Positions 44,263-51,882 of a stretch of DNA of 64,000 nucleotides are shown here, in pieces. The first letter of the stretch is position 1, and each line of letters opens with the position of its first letter. The stretch comes from Promicromonospora iranensis (GTDB taxonomy: Bacteria > Actinomycetota > Actinomycetes > Actinomycetales > Cellulomonadaceae). Where the stretch lies: NCBI RefSeq assembly GCF_028994775.1, contig NZ_JAJQMN010000003.1, positions 124,001 to 188,000 on the forward strand, given 5' to 3'. The position numbers were made by a program, and so were the translations under genes. Under the pieces are notes generated by a model that saw only the letters and a list, made by a program, of their open reading frames with translations, did not search any database and was not told the DNA's origin.

Positions 44263-44472
44263 CTAATGCGGAAGGCTCTCGTCCTGCCCCGAGTCCGCGA
44301 GCGTCACACCACCCACGCCCCAGTTCTCCCGTGGGATCTCCTGGATCATCACCCGGATCGTGTCGGGCTTCATCCGCATCACGCGGGCGTAAGTCGCGGT
44401 CAGCTCGGCCACGAGCTCGCGCTTGGTGTCGGTGTCACGGGGCGACGCGTTCAGCACATGGATCACAGGCAT
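44263..44472 (-). CDS. 4-oxalocrotonate tautomerase family protein
   Basis: 69 aa. The mature N-terminus is Pro ([10 protein letters not shown]), the catalytic base of this family, followed by [15 protein letters not shown] and [16 protein letters not shown], a close fit to 4-OT proteins (about 60-75 aa, hexamers). ATG 44472 is fixed by the catalytic proline; a longer frame upstream is antisense to the DUF1905 gene. The substrate is not known. Confidence 0.88.
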   Translation of the reverse strand: MPVIHVLNASPRDTDTKRELVAELTATYARVMRMKPDTIRVMIQEIPRENWGVGGVTLADSGQDESLPH

Positions 44473-44590
44473 GCCCGTTATCTCACCACGGTGTGCCGGG
44501 AGCTCCGCGATGAGTTTCACCACGAGCCGCCGTCGTACCTGATGAGCATCACGAGCGAAGGGGCAGCCCTCCTCTCCGACCCCCGAAACA

Positions 44591-44630
44591 CCGAACTCCC
44601 GAACTCCCGAACTCCCGAACTCCCGAACTC
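44591..44630 (+). repeat. Octanucleotide repeat, five copies of CCGAACTC
   Basis: Five perfect tandem copies, ending 20 bp before the ATG of the DUF1905 gene. An upstream in-frame ATG (44542) reads through the repeat; because the unit is 8 bp, a change of one copy would shift that frame. A sixth, imperfect copy (CCGAGAGG) follows. Confidence 0.85.
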
Positions 44631-44649
44631 CCGAGAGGCGGTACCCGTG

Positions 44650-44919
44650 ATGGACGAGCAGTTCACCGCGACCCTGCAGAAGAGCCCTGAGAAGGGCGGC
44701 TGGACATACGTCGTGTGGCCCCGGTCCGCCGAGTTCTTCGGCACCCGCGGCCTGGTGAAGGTACGCGGCACGATCGACGGGCATCCGTTCCGGAGCTCGT
44801 TCATGGCCCTGGGCGACGGCACGCACAAGCTGCCCGTGAAGGCGGACGTGCGCAAGGCGATCGGCAAGGAGGAGGGCGACTCGGTGACCGTTCGCCTGGA
44901 GGAGCGGGTGGACGCTTGA
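44650..44919 (+). CDS. DUF1905 domain protein
   Basis: 89 aa. [38 protein letters not shown] and [20 protein letters not shown] are the conserved parts of the DUF1905 beta barrel; function unknown. The ATG at 44650 gives a protein of normal domain length. An in-frame ATG at 44542 would add 36 residues encoded partly by the octamer repeat. The next gene (SRPBCC) starts in the stop codon (TTGA overlap), so both are one unit. Confidence 0.82.
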   Translation: MDEQFTATLQKSPEKGGWTYVVWPRSAEFFGTRGLVKVRGTIDGHPFRSSFMALGDGTHKLPVKADVRKAIGKEEGDSVTVRLEERVDA

Positions 44920-45383
44920 GCACGGGAAGAACAGACCGGGCAAGCCTCCTCCTCCACGTGGACAGGGCGACGGCGTTCGCCGCCCTGACCAACCCTGACG
45001 CGCTGGCCGCCTGGCTGCCTCCCGCGGGGATGAGCGGCCGCTTCGAGCGGTTCGACATGCGCGAGGGCGGCTCGTACCGCCTCGTCCTGACCTACGGCGA
45101 CGCCTCGGACGCTCCAGGCAAGACGTCGGCCGACGAAGACGTGTCGGAGGTTCGTATCGCGCGGATCGTTCCCGGCGAGCGGATCGTCCAGGACATCGAC
45201 TTCGAGTCCGACGACCCGGCGTTCCGGGGAACGATGCGGATGGAGTGGAGCATGCACAGCGTCGACGAGGGAACCATCGTGGAGATCGTCGCGCGGAACG
45301 TGCCGCCCGGGGTCCGGGCCCGCGACCATGCGGAAGGGCTCACGTCGTCCTTGGCGAACCTCTCCGCCCACCTCGAGCCGTAG
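44916..45383 (+). CDS. SRPBCC (AHSA1/START-like) protein
   Basis: 155 aa. Activator-of-Hsp90-like fold with a hydrophobic cavity: [54 protein letters not shown] and [20 protein letters not shown], followed by [10 protein letters not shown] helix. Such proteins bind small hydrophobic ligands; ligand unknown. The TTG at 44916 overlaps the DUF1905 stop and follows GGAGGAG; GTG 44957 is a shorter alternative. Confidence 0.82.
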   Translation: MSTGRTDRASLLLHVDRATAFAALTNPDALAAWLPPAGMSGRFERFDMREGGSYRLVLTYGDASDAPGKTSADEDVSEVRIARIVPGERIVQDIDFESDDPAFRGTMRMEWSMHSVDEGTIVEIVARNVPPGVRARDHAEGLTSSLANLSAHLEP

Positions 45384-45430
45384 CCACTGCTCCGATCCGA
45401 GCACGAACCGGACTCGGGTCACCCTTGCTT

Positions 45431-45453
45431 ATGCAGGTAGTTGCCTGCATATT
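45431..45453 (+). promoter_or_regulatory. Inverted repeat and -10 of the ArsR-SRPBCC gene
   Basis: ATGCAGG, six bases, CCTGCAT (45431-45450) overlaps a CATATT box (45448-45453) placed six bases before the ATG at 45460. It is likely the site where the ArsR domain represses its own leaderless promoter. Confidence 0.55.
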
Positions 45454-45459
45454 GGATCC

Positions 45460-46272
45460 ATGACCGCACAGCAGGACGTCCTCGACCCGGTGTTCAAGGC
45501 CTTGGCCGACCCCACCCGACGCCTGCTCCTCGACCGGCTCCGTCAGCAGAACGGCCAGACGCTCACCGAGCTCTGCGGCAGCCTCGAGATGGCGCGCCAG
45601 TCGGCCACGCAGCACCTCGACCTCCTGGCGCAGGCCGGCCTCGTCGTTGTCGTGCGCCGTGGGCGAGAACGCCTGCACTACCTCAATCCCGCTCCGATCC
45701 ACGAGATCGGGGAGCGCTGGATCGCGGCGTACGACGCGCCACGACTGGCAGCGCTGAGCGCCATCCGAGACCGAGCAGAGGAACACGCCATGACCGAGAC
45801 CACCTCGACCGTCCCGACGTACGTCTATGTCACCTACATCAGGGCGAGCGCCCAGCAGGTGTGGCAGGCACTCACCGACTCCGACGTGACCGCGCGGTAC
45901 TGGCACCACGCCAACGTCTCCGACTGGCAGGTCGGCTCGCCGTGGGAGCACCGCCGGGTCGACGGCTCCGACACCGTCGACGTCGTCGGCACCGTGCTCG
46001 AGGCGGAGGCTCCGAACCGGCTCGCCGTCACCTTCGAGGCCTCCCCCGGCACCGAGCGACCGGATGGCCCCTCGGTGGTCACCTTCCTGATCGAACCGCA
46101 CGCCGACGTCGTCCGGCTGACCGTGACCCACGAGAACCTGCCCGACGCGGAGATGCACCGCCGCATGTCGGGCGGCTGGCCCGCGGTGCTCGCCAACCTC
46201 AAGACGCTGCTGGAGACCGGCGCGGTCATGCCGTCGGCGCTCTGGGAGGTCCCTACGCGCGCGACGTCATGA
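45460..46272 (+). CDS. ArsR-type regulator fused to an SRPBCC domain
   Basis: 270 aa. Residues 1-105 form an ArsR winged helix: FKALADPTRRLLLDRLRQQN, LTELCGSLEMARQSATQHLD, LLAQAGLVVVVRRGRERLHY. It lacks the ELCVCDL-type metal site, so metal sensing is unlikely. Residues about 118-262 form an SRPBCC domain (YVTYIRASAQQVWQALTDSD; YWHHANVSDWQVGSPWEHRR). In many genomes the two are neighbouring genes; here they are one reading frame, so the ligand-binding domain may directly control DNA binding. A short-chain dehydrogenase gene follows after 55 bp. Confidence 0.88.
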   Translation: MTAQQDVLDPVFKALADPTRRLLLDRLRQQNGQTLTELCGSLEMARQSATQHLDLLAQAGLVVVVRRGRERLHYLNPAPIHEIGERWIAAYDAPRLAALSAIRDRAEEHAMTETTSTVPTYVYVTYIRASAQQVWQALTDSDVTARYWHHANVSDWQVGSPWEHRRVDGSDTVDVVGTVLEAEAPNRLAVTFEASPGTERPDGPSVVTFLIEPHADVVRLTVTHENLPDAEMHRRMSGGWPAVLANLKTLLETGAVMPSALWEVPTRATS

Positions 46273-46327
46273 ACCGCTCCCCCACAGGAGCTGGCCACCA
46301 CCACCACCGATCGTCTGGAGATTCGTC

Positions 46328-47137
46328 ATGAGCGGACTGCTGCTGGAGAACAAGAACGCCGTCATCTACGGCGGCGGAGGTGCCATCGGCGGCGCCGTCG
46401 CGCGGGTGTTCGCCCGGGAGGGGGCACGGGTCTTCATCGCCGGACGGACGCAGGCGAAGCTCGACGCCGTGGCACACGACATCCTCGCCGCGGGTGGCCA
46501 GGTCGAGACCGCTCAGCTCGACGTGTTCGACCCGGAGGCGGTCGAGCGACACGCCGACACGGTCGCCACGCAGGCCGGCAGCATCGACGTCGCCCTCAAC
46601 GCCGTGAGTGTCGTGCACGACCAGGGGACGCCGCTGGCAGACCTCTCGCTGGAGGAGTTCATGCGGCCGATCGACGGCTTCCTGCGGACGCTCTTCATCA
46701 CGAGCAAGGCGGTGGCACGGCACATGGGTGGGGAACGCCCCGGCGTCGTCCTGAACCTGTCCGAGCCGGGGGCCCGGCTCGCCGTCGGCGGCATCCTCGG
46801 CCACGGTGTGAGCGCCGCGGGCAAGGAGGCGTTCTCGCGACTGCTGGCCGCGGAGCTGGCGCCGAGGAACATCCGCGTCGTCGACATCCGGCCGCACGCC
46901 GTCGTCGACGCGGCCGCCGCGGGCTCCTACACGCGTGAGCTCTTCGGGCCGTCCGCGGCCGCCGCCGGGCAGACGCTCGACGAGTTCCTGGACGACGGGA
47001 TGCGGGCAGGGACGCTGCTCCAGCGGCTACCGACGCTCTCCGACGTCGCGGAGACCGCCGCGTTCCTGGCCTCGGACCGCGCCGGCGCGATGACAGGGAC
47101 GGTGGTCAACCTGACCGGCGGGGCGCTGGTGGACTGA
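46328..47137 (+). CDS. Short-chain dehydrogenase/reductase family protein lacking the catalytic Tyr
   Basis: 269 aa. Rossmann fold with GGGGAIGGAVARVFAREGA (cofactor loop, residues 15-33) and an Arg40 after strand two, suggesting NADP(H). The NNAG position reads LNAVS. At the YxxxK site the sequence is SAAGK (Ser162, Lys166), so the usual Tyr is replaced. RNIRVVDIRP and a C-terminal TGTVVNLTGGALVD are otherwise standard. Activity may be altered or absent. ATG 46328. It probably forms a unit with the ArsR-SRPBCC gene. Confidence 0.85.
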   Translation: MSGLLLENKNAVIYGGGGAIGGAVARVFAREGARVFIAGRTQAKLDAVAHDILAAGGQVETAQLDVFDPEAVERHADTVATQAGSIDVALNAVSVVHDQGTPLADLSLEEFMRPIDGFLRTLFITSKAVARHMGGERPGVVLNLSEPGARLAVGGILGHGVSAAGKEAFSRLLAAELAPRNIRVVDIRPHAVVDAAAAGSYTRELFGPSAAAAGQTLDEFLDDGMRAGTLLQRLPTLSDVAETAAFLASDRAGAMTGTVVNLTGGALVD

Positions 47138-47157
47138 GGCACCAGGGCCGAGACGGC

Positions 47158-47460
47158 CTACGAGGCCAGCCACTCGCGCGCGTTGCGGCCCGGCCGCGCG
47201 GACGTGGCTGCGCCATCGGCCTCGTTGATCTCCGCCCACACCGCGTCGAGCGAGAGGCCGAGGACCTCCGCGATCGCGGCGATCGTGGGAAAGGCCGGTG
47301 TCGCCACGCGGCCCGACTCGATCTTGCGGAGGGTCTCCGGGGAGACGCGTGCGTCGAGCGCGACCTCGAGCATGGAGCGCTCGCCCCTGGCGCGACGCAG
47401 GAGGGCGCCGAGGCGCTGCCCGCGCTCGATGTCCGCGGGTGTGAGCGGCAACCTGACCAT
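47158..47460 (-). CDS. XRE-family HTH regulator
   Basis: 100 aa. RGQRLGALLRRARGERSMLE, VALDARVSPETLRKIESGRV and ATPAFPTIAAIAEVLGLSLD make a standard Cro/CI helix-turn-helix (about 14-72). ATG 47460 has TAGAAT six bases upstream (leaderless). It is divergent from a methionine aminopeptidase gene, with tandem CCGGGATAGT repeats between them that it could bind. Confidence 0.85.
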   Translation of the reverse strand: MVRLPLTPADIERGQRLGALLRRARGERSMLEVALDARVSPETLRKIESGRVATPAFPTIAAIAEVLGLSLDAVWAEINEADGAATSARPGRNAREWLAS

Positions 47461-47466
47461 GAACCG

Positions 47467-47472
47467 ATTCTA
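47467..47472 (-). promoter_or_regulatory. -10 box of the XRE gene (leaderless)
   Basis: TAGAAT on the minus strand, six bases before the ATG at 47460. Confidence 0.55.
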
Positions 47473-47475
47473 GTA

Positions 47476-47499
47476 CCGGGATAGTATGGCCGGGATAGT
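47476..47499. promoter_or_regulatory. Tandem CCGGGATAGT sites in the XRE/map divergent region
   Basis: CCGGGATAGT at 47476-47485 and 47490-47499, 14 bp apart, in the 66-bp region between two divergent genes. A likely operator for the XRE protein. Confidence 0.55.
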
Positions 47500-47526
47500 T
47501 ATTGGGAAGTAAGAGAAGGGCGCCAC

Positions 47527-48303
47527 ATGATCGAGATCCTGAACCCCGCCGAGCTGGTCCGAGCAAAGGGCGCAGGCACCCTGGTCGCGACCATCCTGCA
47601 GACGCTGCGGACCCGCAGCGCGGTCGGCACGAACCTCCTGGACATCGACCGGTGGGCCAAGGCGATGATCGTCGACGCCGGCGCGCAGTCCTGCTACGTC
47701 GACTACGCGCCGTCGTTCGGGCGCGGGCCGTTCGGCCATTACATCTGCACCGCCGTCAACGACGCGGTCCTCCACGGGAAGCCGCGCGACTACCGGCTCG
47801 CCGACGGCGACCTGCTGACCCTCGACCTCGCCGTCTCCCTGGACGGCATCGCCGCGGACTCCGCGATCAGCTTCATCGTGGGCGACACCAAGCCCGCCGA
47901 GAGCATGGCGATGATCGAGACGACCGAGCGTGCACTGCGGGCGGGGATCGCCGCGGCCCGCCCCGGAGCCCGCATCGGCGACATCTCCCACGCCATCGGC
48001 ACGGTGCTGAGCGCCGCGGGGTATCCGATCAACACCGAGTTCGGCGGGCACGGCATCGGCTCGACGATGCACCAGGACCCGCACGTCCCCAACACGGGAC
48101 GGCCCGGCCGCGGGTTCACGCTGCGCCCGGGGCTGCTGCTCGCGCTCGAGCCGTGGGTCATGGTGGACACCGCCGAGCTGGTGACCGACGCCGACGGGTG
48201 GACCCTCCGCAGCGCGACAGGTTGCCGGACGGCGCACAGCGAGCACACGATCGCCATCACCGACGGCGAACCCGAGATCCTCACGCTGCCGACCCCGGCG
48301 TAG
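47527..48303 (+). CDS. map: Methionine aminopeptidase, type I
   Basis: 258 aa. Removes the initiator Met. Metal ligands are visible: Asp in TLDLAVSLDGIAADSAISF (two Asp), His in GGHGIGSTMHQDPHVPN, Glu in LALEPWV and Glu in HSEHTIAIT. The HYICTAVNDAVLHG segment is the substrate-pocket strand. It is divergent from an XRE regulator rather than in a ribosomal-protein locus, so it may be an extra, regulated copy. ATG 47527 has GAAGG upstream. Confidence 0.9.
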   Translation: MIEILNPAELVRAKGAGTLVATILQTLRTRSAVGTNLLDIDRWAKAMIVDAGAQSCYVDYAPSFGRGPFGHYICTAVNDAVLHGKPRDYRLADGDLLTLDLAVSLDGIAADSAISFIVGDTKPAESMAMIETTERALRAGIAAARPGARIGDISHAIGTVLSAAGYPINTEFGGHGIGSTMHQDPHVPNTGRPGRGFTLRPGLLLALEPWVMVDTAELVTDADGWTLRSATGCRTAHSEHTIAITDGEPEILTLPTPA

Positions 48304-48321
48304 CCCTCCGACGCAGAGCAA

Positions 48322-48377
48322 CGAACGTAGGCCTGGTCGCCCCATGAGGGTTCATGGAGCGACCAGGCCTACGTTCG
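48322..48377. repeat. Dispersed palindromic repeat, copy B
   Basis: Arms CGAACGTAGGCCTGGTCGC (48322-48340) and its exact complement (48359-48377), loop of 18 nt with an inner CCATGA/TCATGG hairpin. It lies between the convergent aminopeptidase and polyester-hydrolase genes, where it may stop transcription from both sides. Confidence 0.88.
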
Positions 48378-48414
48378 ACGCGTCCCGTCCCCCGACAGGG
48401 ACGGGACACGTCCT

Positions 48415-49290
48415 CTAGTACGGGCAGGTGCTGCGGTACTCGCTGATCGTCGTGCTCGTGGACGGCGCCGGGCACAGGAACTGGTCGTAGCGCAGGTCGT
48501 CGTCGACGAAGCGCTTGAGCCAGGAGATGCTGTACTTGGCGATCGTGGTGTTGTCGGTGTTCGGCGCGAAGTGGCTGGCACCGCGCAGCTCCAGGTACGC
48601 CTTGTCAGCGCTGCTGGGGAGGGACTGGTAGAACGGCTCCGCGTGCGAGCGGACCGAGGCGATCGAGTCGTTCTGCGCACCGACGATGAGCGTGGGTGTG
48701 CTCACCTCCGGCCACGTCTTGTCCGTGTTCCACGGCGTCAGCGGGATGGCCGCCTGGAGCGATGGCCGGTCCTTGGCCGCCTCGAGCGATCCCCCGCCGC
48801 CCATCGAGTGACCCATGACGGCGAGCCGGTCGTCGTCGATCCGGCTCGCGACCGAGCTGCGCGTCGTCAGGTAGTCCAACGCCCTGAGCAGCTGGTCACC
48901 GCGGGAGGACGGCTGGTCCGAGGTGGTGTTCGTGTCGATCGTGAAGACGACGAACCCCTGTGAGGCCAGCCGCGGGCCGAGCCAGGCCATGGTGGACTGC
49001 GAGGCCGTGTAGCCCGGGGCGACCGCGACCGCACCGAACGTGCCTTCGGCGGTGCTGGTCGGGTAGTAGATGGTGCCGCCACCGAAACCGGAGACGACGA
49101 GACGCGAGACGCTCACGTCAGCGACAGCGAACGGACCACGGCGGGCCTCGATGCTCGCCACGGTCGGGTCGGGACCGCGTTCGTACGGGTTGTCGGCGGC
49201 CTGCGCACTCGGCATGCCCACGACGGCGGTGCCGGCGAGCAGCAGCCCGGACACGAGCGCTGCGCCGGCCTTGCGGATCAGATGTCTCAT
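48415..49290 (-). CDS. Secreted polyester hydrolase (cutinase / PETase-like)
   Basis: 291 aa. Signal peptide to about residue 31 (SAQAADNP). The mature protein starts [10 protein letters not shown] and follows actinobacterial cutinases (Thermobifida Cut2, TfH) and the PETase group throughout: [11 protein letters not shown], oxyanion Tyr94 in PGYTASQST, nucleophile Ser162 in GHSMGGGGS, Trp187 in TPWN, Asp208 in GAQNDSIA, His240 in GASHFAPN, and a Cys273-Cys289 disulfide near the C-terminus. It cleaves ester bonds in cutin-like or synthetic polyesters. Activity on PET is an inference from family. ATG 49290 follows AAGGGGC. It is divergent from a TetR gene. Confidence 0.9.
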   Translation of the reverse strand: MRHLIRKAGAALVSGLLLAGTAVVGMPSAQAADNPYERGPDPTVASIEARRGPFAVADVSVSRLVVSGFGGGTIYYPTSTAEGTFGAVAVAPGYTASQSTMAWLGPRLASQGFVVFTIDTNTTSDQPSSRGDQLLRALDYLTTRSSVASRIDDDRLAVMGHSMGGGGSLEAAKDRPSLQAAIPLTPWNTDKTWPEVSTPTLIVGAQNDSIASVRSHAEPFYQSLPSSADKAYLELRGASHFAPNTDNTTIAKYSISWLKRFVDDDLRYDQFLCPAPSTSTTISEYRSTCPY

Positions 49291-49334
49291 GAATTGCCCC
49301 TTTGCGATTGACAAGACAGCAACTGACGCAACTG

Positions 49335-49363
49335 ACAGTAAGGTAGCTCTACCAACCGGTCAA
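49335..49363 (-). promoter_or_regulatory. Promoter of the polyester hydrolase gene with embedded palindrome
   Basis: -35 TTGACC (49363-49358), 17-bp spacer, -10 TACTGT (49340-49335). The palindrome GGTAG-CT-CTACC (49342-49353) lies in the spacer, a likely TetR operator. CAACTGAC occurs twice just downstream. Confidence 0.6.
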
Positions 49364-49396
49364 GACATTTCGTAGATTGATGCAGGCGCACCTGAC

Positions 49397-49402
49397 TAAG
49401 GT
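49397..49402 (+). promoter_or_regulatory. -10 box of the TetR gene (leaderless)
   Basis: TAAGGT ends six bases before the GTG at 49409. Confidence 0.5.
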
Positions 49403-49408
49403 CGGTAC

Positions 49409-50092
49409 GTGAACGGGTACGTGGACGGCCGCAAGCTGCGCTTCGAACATCGCCGTGGGGAAGTTCTCCGCGCGGCGACCGAGCATGCGCTCGACCACGG
49501 CCTGGCCGGCCTGTCGCTGCGCAAGGTGGCCCAGACGGTCGGCGTCAGCCACGCGACCCTGGTGCACCATTTCTCGACGAAGGACGAGCTGGTCGCCGAG
49601 ATCGTCGACCTGGTGCTGGCCCAGTCGCTCGCCCTCCCCGACCTCGCCGACGACGACCCGGACCCGCTCGGGAGCATCTGGCGCCGGGCCACGTCGGACC
49701 AGGGACGCCGCTACATCCGGCTGTTCACCGCGATCACCGGGCACGCCATGCACGACAACCCGATGCTGCGCGACGCGGTGGCCCGGTCGATGCAGCAGCG
49801 GACGGCCCTGCTGGCCGCCGGCCTGGTACGGCACGGCTGCCCTGAACCGGAAGCTGCCGCGCTGGCTACGTCGGTGCTGTCGACGCTGCGCGGGCTGCTC
49901 GTCGACCTCCTCGTCACCGACGACGAGAAGCGGGTCCGGGCGGCGTTCGACGACCTGGCCGCCGAGCTGGGCCGACGAAGCTCCGCCTGGCCGACGCCGG
50001 AGGCGGCCGCTCCGTCGGCGGCAACATCGGCCCCAGCGGCGTCGGCGGCAGCTCGCGACACGGGCCGACGCGCCGGGGAAGGACCACGTTAG
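49409..50092 (+). CDS. TetR family regulator next to the polyester hydrolase
   Basis: 227 aa. Helix-turn-helix GEVLRAATEHALDHGLAG, LSLRKVAQTVGVSHATLVHHF (about 17-62). The effector domain is of the common TetR_C type. The C-terminal 30 residues are Ala/Ser/Pro-rich. GTG 49409 is fixed by TAAGGT six bases upstream. It is 119 bp from the hydrolase start and likely represses it; the inducer is unknown but might be a polyester breakdown product. Confidence 0.85.
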   Translation: MNGYVDGRKLRFEHRRGEVLRAATEHALDHGLAGLSLRKVAQTVGVSHATLVHHFSTKDELVAEIVDLVLAQSLALPDLADDDPDPLGSIWRRATSDQGRRYIRLFTAITGHAMHDNPMLRDAVARSMQQRTALLAAGLVRHGCPEPEAAALATSVLSTLRGLLVDLLVTDDEKRVRAAFDDLAAELGRRSSAWPTPEAAAPSAATSAPAASAAARDTGRRAGEGPR

Positions 50093-50144
50093 CGGGGTGG
50101 GTTGCTGTGAGTAGTCAGCGTCTACTCACAGCAACCCACCCCGC
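50092..50144. terminator. Perfect 23-bp inverted repeat, bidirectional terminator
   Basis: Arms 50092-50114 and 50122-50144 are perfect complements (starting GCGGGGTGGGTTG), loop TCAGCGT. The arm begins inside the TetR stop codon. It separates the TetR gene and the convergent VOC gene. Confidence 0.85.
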
Positions 50145-50259
50145 AGTACATGCGTCTCCCCCGGCGCCCACCTCCGACCATGACCCCGGATCGGCGACTC
50201 CGCTCAGCCGTGCGCCGCTACCGGGCCGCCGGCGCCGCTCGGCGACCGCCGTCCGCCGT

Positions 50260-51171
50260 TCAGGCCCCCGCCTCCGGCGAGACCGCGAGCCGCGTGTTCC
50301 ACGGGTCGGCGAACCGGAGCGTCGCTCCGTCGTCCGCCGTCGGGATGCCGTGGAACCCGAGGCGGTCGGCGAGGGCTTCGACGTCGGACCTCGTGGGGAC
50401 GAGGATCCGGACGTCGCCGAGGCCGAGCGTCGAGGCGCGCGGAGCGGCGCCCGCGCTGCGCCAGGTGTTCATGCCGATGTGGTGGTGGTAGCCGCCGGCC
50501 GAGACGAACAGGGCGGAGTCCCCCAGCTGCGCGGTGACGTCGAACCCGAGCGTGTCGACGTAGAACTGGCGCGCGGACGCGATGTCTCCCACCTGCAGGT
50601 GCACGTGTCCGATCGCCGCGGACGGGCCGGCGTCGGATGCCGCGGGGTCGTGCCAGCGCCGCAGGAACTGGTTCGGGTCGAGGTACTCGCTGGCCATCGC
50701 CACCGTCCCGTCCGGGCGGATGTTCCACTCCTCACGGGGGCGGTCGCGGTACAGCTCGACGCCGTTGCCCTCGGGGTCGGTGAAGTAGAACGCCTCGCTC
50801 ACCAGATGGTCCGCGCTGCCGGTGTACGTCTCCGGCACGCGCTGCGCCATGGACGCCAGCGACGCGGCCAGCCGCCGCTCGTCCTCGAAGACGATCGCCG
50901 TGTGATAGAGCCCGGCGCCGCGCGGGTCCGCACCCGGCAGGTCCCGCTCCTGGCGCAGGACCATGATCGGCACGCCGCCACGGCCCAGCGTCGCGGTGGC
51001 GCCCGACTGGTCGAGGACGTCGAGCGTGACCGCGTCCTGGTAGTACGCGCTCATGACGTCGAGATCGCGCACGAGCAGCTCCACGGTGTCCATCCGCGTG
51101 CCGTCGGGTGCCGCCCCCGCGGTTGTGACACTGCCCTGCCGCCAGACAGGGACGACGTCCGGGGTACTCAT
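50260..51171 (-). CDS. Two-domain VOC protein (extradiol dioxygenase, CatE/MhqA-like)
   Basis: 303 aa. Two glyoxalase-fold halves: an N-terminal half (about 27-140, TVELLVRDLDVMSAYYQDAV; YFTDPEGNGVELYRDRP) and a C-terminal half (about 185-290, GHVHLQVGDIASARQFYVDT; GGYHHHIGMNTW). YHHHIGMNTW is the CatE-type ring-cleavage signature. It is predicted to open catechol or hydroquinone rings with Fe(II). ATG 51171 overlaps the stop of the upstream reductase gene (ATGA). With the MarR gene it recalls quinone-stress operons. Confidence 0.85.
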   Translation of the reverse strand: MSTPDVVPVWRQGSVTTAGAAPDGTRMDTVELLVRDLDVMSAYYQDAVTLDVLDQSGATATLGRGGVPIMVLRQERDLPGADPRGAGLYHTAIVFEDERRLAASLASMAQRVPETYTGSADHLVSEAFYFTDPEGNGVELYRDRPREEWNIRPDGTVAMASEYLDPNQFLRRWHDPAASDAGPSAAIGHVHLQVGDIASARQFYVDTLGFDVTAQLGDSALFVSAGGYHHHIGMNTWRSAGAAPRASTLGLGDVRILVPTRSDVEALADRLGFHGIPTADDGATLRFADPWNTRLAVSPEAGA

Positions 51172-51791
51172 GAGATCAGGGCGAGGCCGCCGCCCCAGGA
51201 GATCTTCTCGGCGCCGGCGAGGGTCATCTGCAGCAGGCCGACCGCCTCCAGCTCACGCGCCCGCTTGAGCGAGCCGGCGTCCACGCCCCGCAGCCCGGCC
51301 GCGGTCACCAGCTCGACGACGGCCTGCTTGGCCGCCGCGTCGTCGCCGGCGACGAGCACCGTCGTCGGCACGGAGCCGATCTCGCCGGAGGCGAGGGTGC
51401 CGCCGAAGTTCGTGTTGAACGCCTTGACGACCCGTGCGCCGGGGGCGGCGTCCTGCACCACCTTCGCCGCCGAGGAGTCGGCGGGGACGACGAGGTCGTC
51501 GAAGGTGCTGAAGTCGACGGGGTTGGTGACGTCCACGAGGACCTTGCCGTCGAACGCGCCCGGGTAGGCGCTCAGCACGTCCGCGACGGCCCCGTAGGGA
51601 ACGGCCAGCACGACGACGTCGCCCGTCACCTCATCACCGATCGCGCCCGCCGTGCCGCCCAGCGGGCCGGCGACCGCGCGCGCCTTCTCGGCATCGCGGG
51701 CGAGCACCTGGACCCCCGCGCCGCCCTTCGCCGCGACGCCGGCGACAACACTGCCGAAGTTTCCTGCTCCGATGACGGTGACCGTGCTCAT
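51168..51791 (-). CDS. NAD(P)-binding F420-dependent reductase-like protein
   Basis: 207 aa. GAGNFGSVVAGVAAKGGAGV is the dinucleotide loop, followed by ARDAEKAR and later VLVDVTNPVDF and RVVKAFNTNFGGTLASGEIG, a close match to NADPH:F420 reductase/NADP oxidoreductase (YqeC-like) proteins. The cofactor partner is not certain. ATG 51791 has GGAGAG upstream. First in a two-gene unit with the VOC gene, divergent from MarR. Confidence 0.85.
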   Translation of the reverse strand: MSTVTVIGAGNFGSVVAGVAAKGGAGVQVLARDAEKARAVAGPLGGTAGAIGDEVTGDVVVLAVPYGAVADVLSAYPGAFDGKVLVDVTNPVDFSTFDDLVVPADSSAAKVVQDAAPGARVVKAFNTNFGGTLASGEIGSVPTTVLVAGDDAAAKQAVVELVTAAGLRGVDAGSLKRARELEAVGLLQMTLAGAEKISWGGGLALIS

Positions 51792-51807
51792 GTGCTCTCC
51801 CAAGATA

Positions 51808-51821
51808 GTTGTTCCTACAAC
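51808..51821. promoter_or_regulatory. Inverted repeat in the reductase/MarR divergent region
   Basis: GTTGT TCCT ACAAC, a 5-bp inverted repeat 17 bp from the reductase start, a likely MarR site. The sequence aacac/gtgtt just beyond is a second weak repeat. Confidence 0.5.
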
Positions 51822-51870
51822 CAACACCCCCGAGTGTTGCACCCATTACTTGTCGCGTCAACCAAACGGG

Positions 51871-51876
51871 TAGGAT
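51871..51876 (+). promoter_or_regulatory. -10 box of the MarR gene (leaderless)
   Basis: TAGGAT ends six bases before the GTG at 51883. Confidence 0.55.
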
Positions 51877-51882
51877 GGGTCC

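Noticed and set aside
44591-44630. CRISPR-like array
   Set aside because: An 8-bp unit without spacers; it is a simple sequence repeat.
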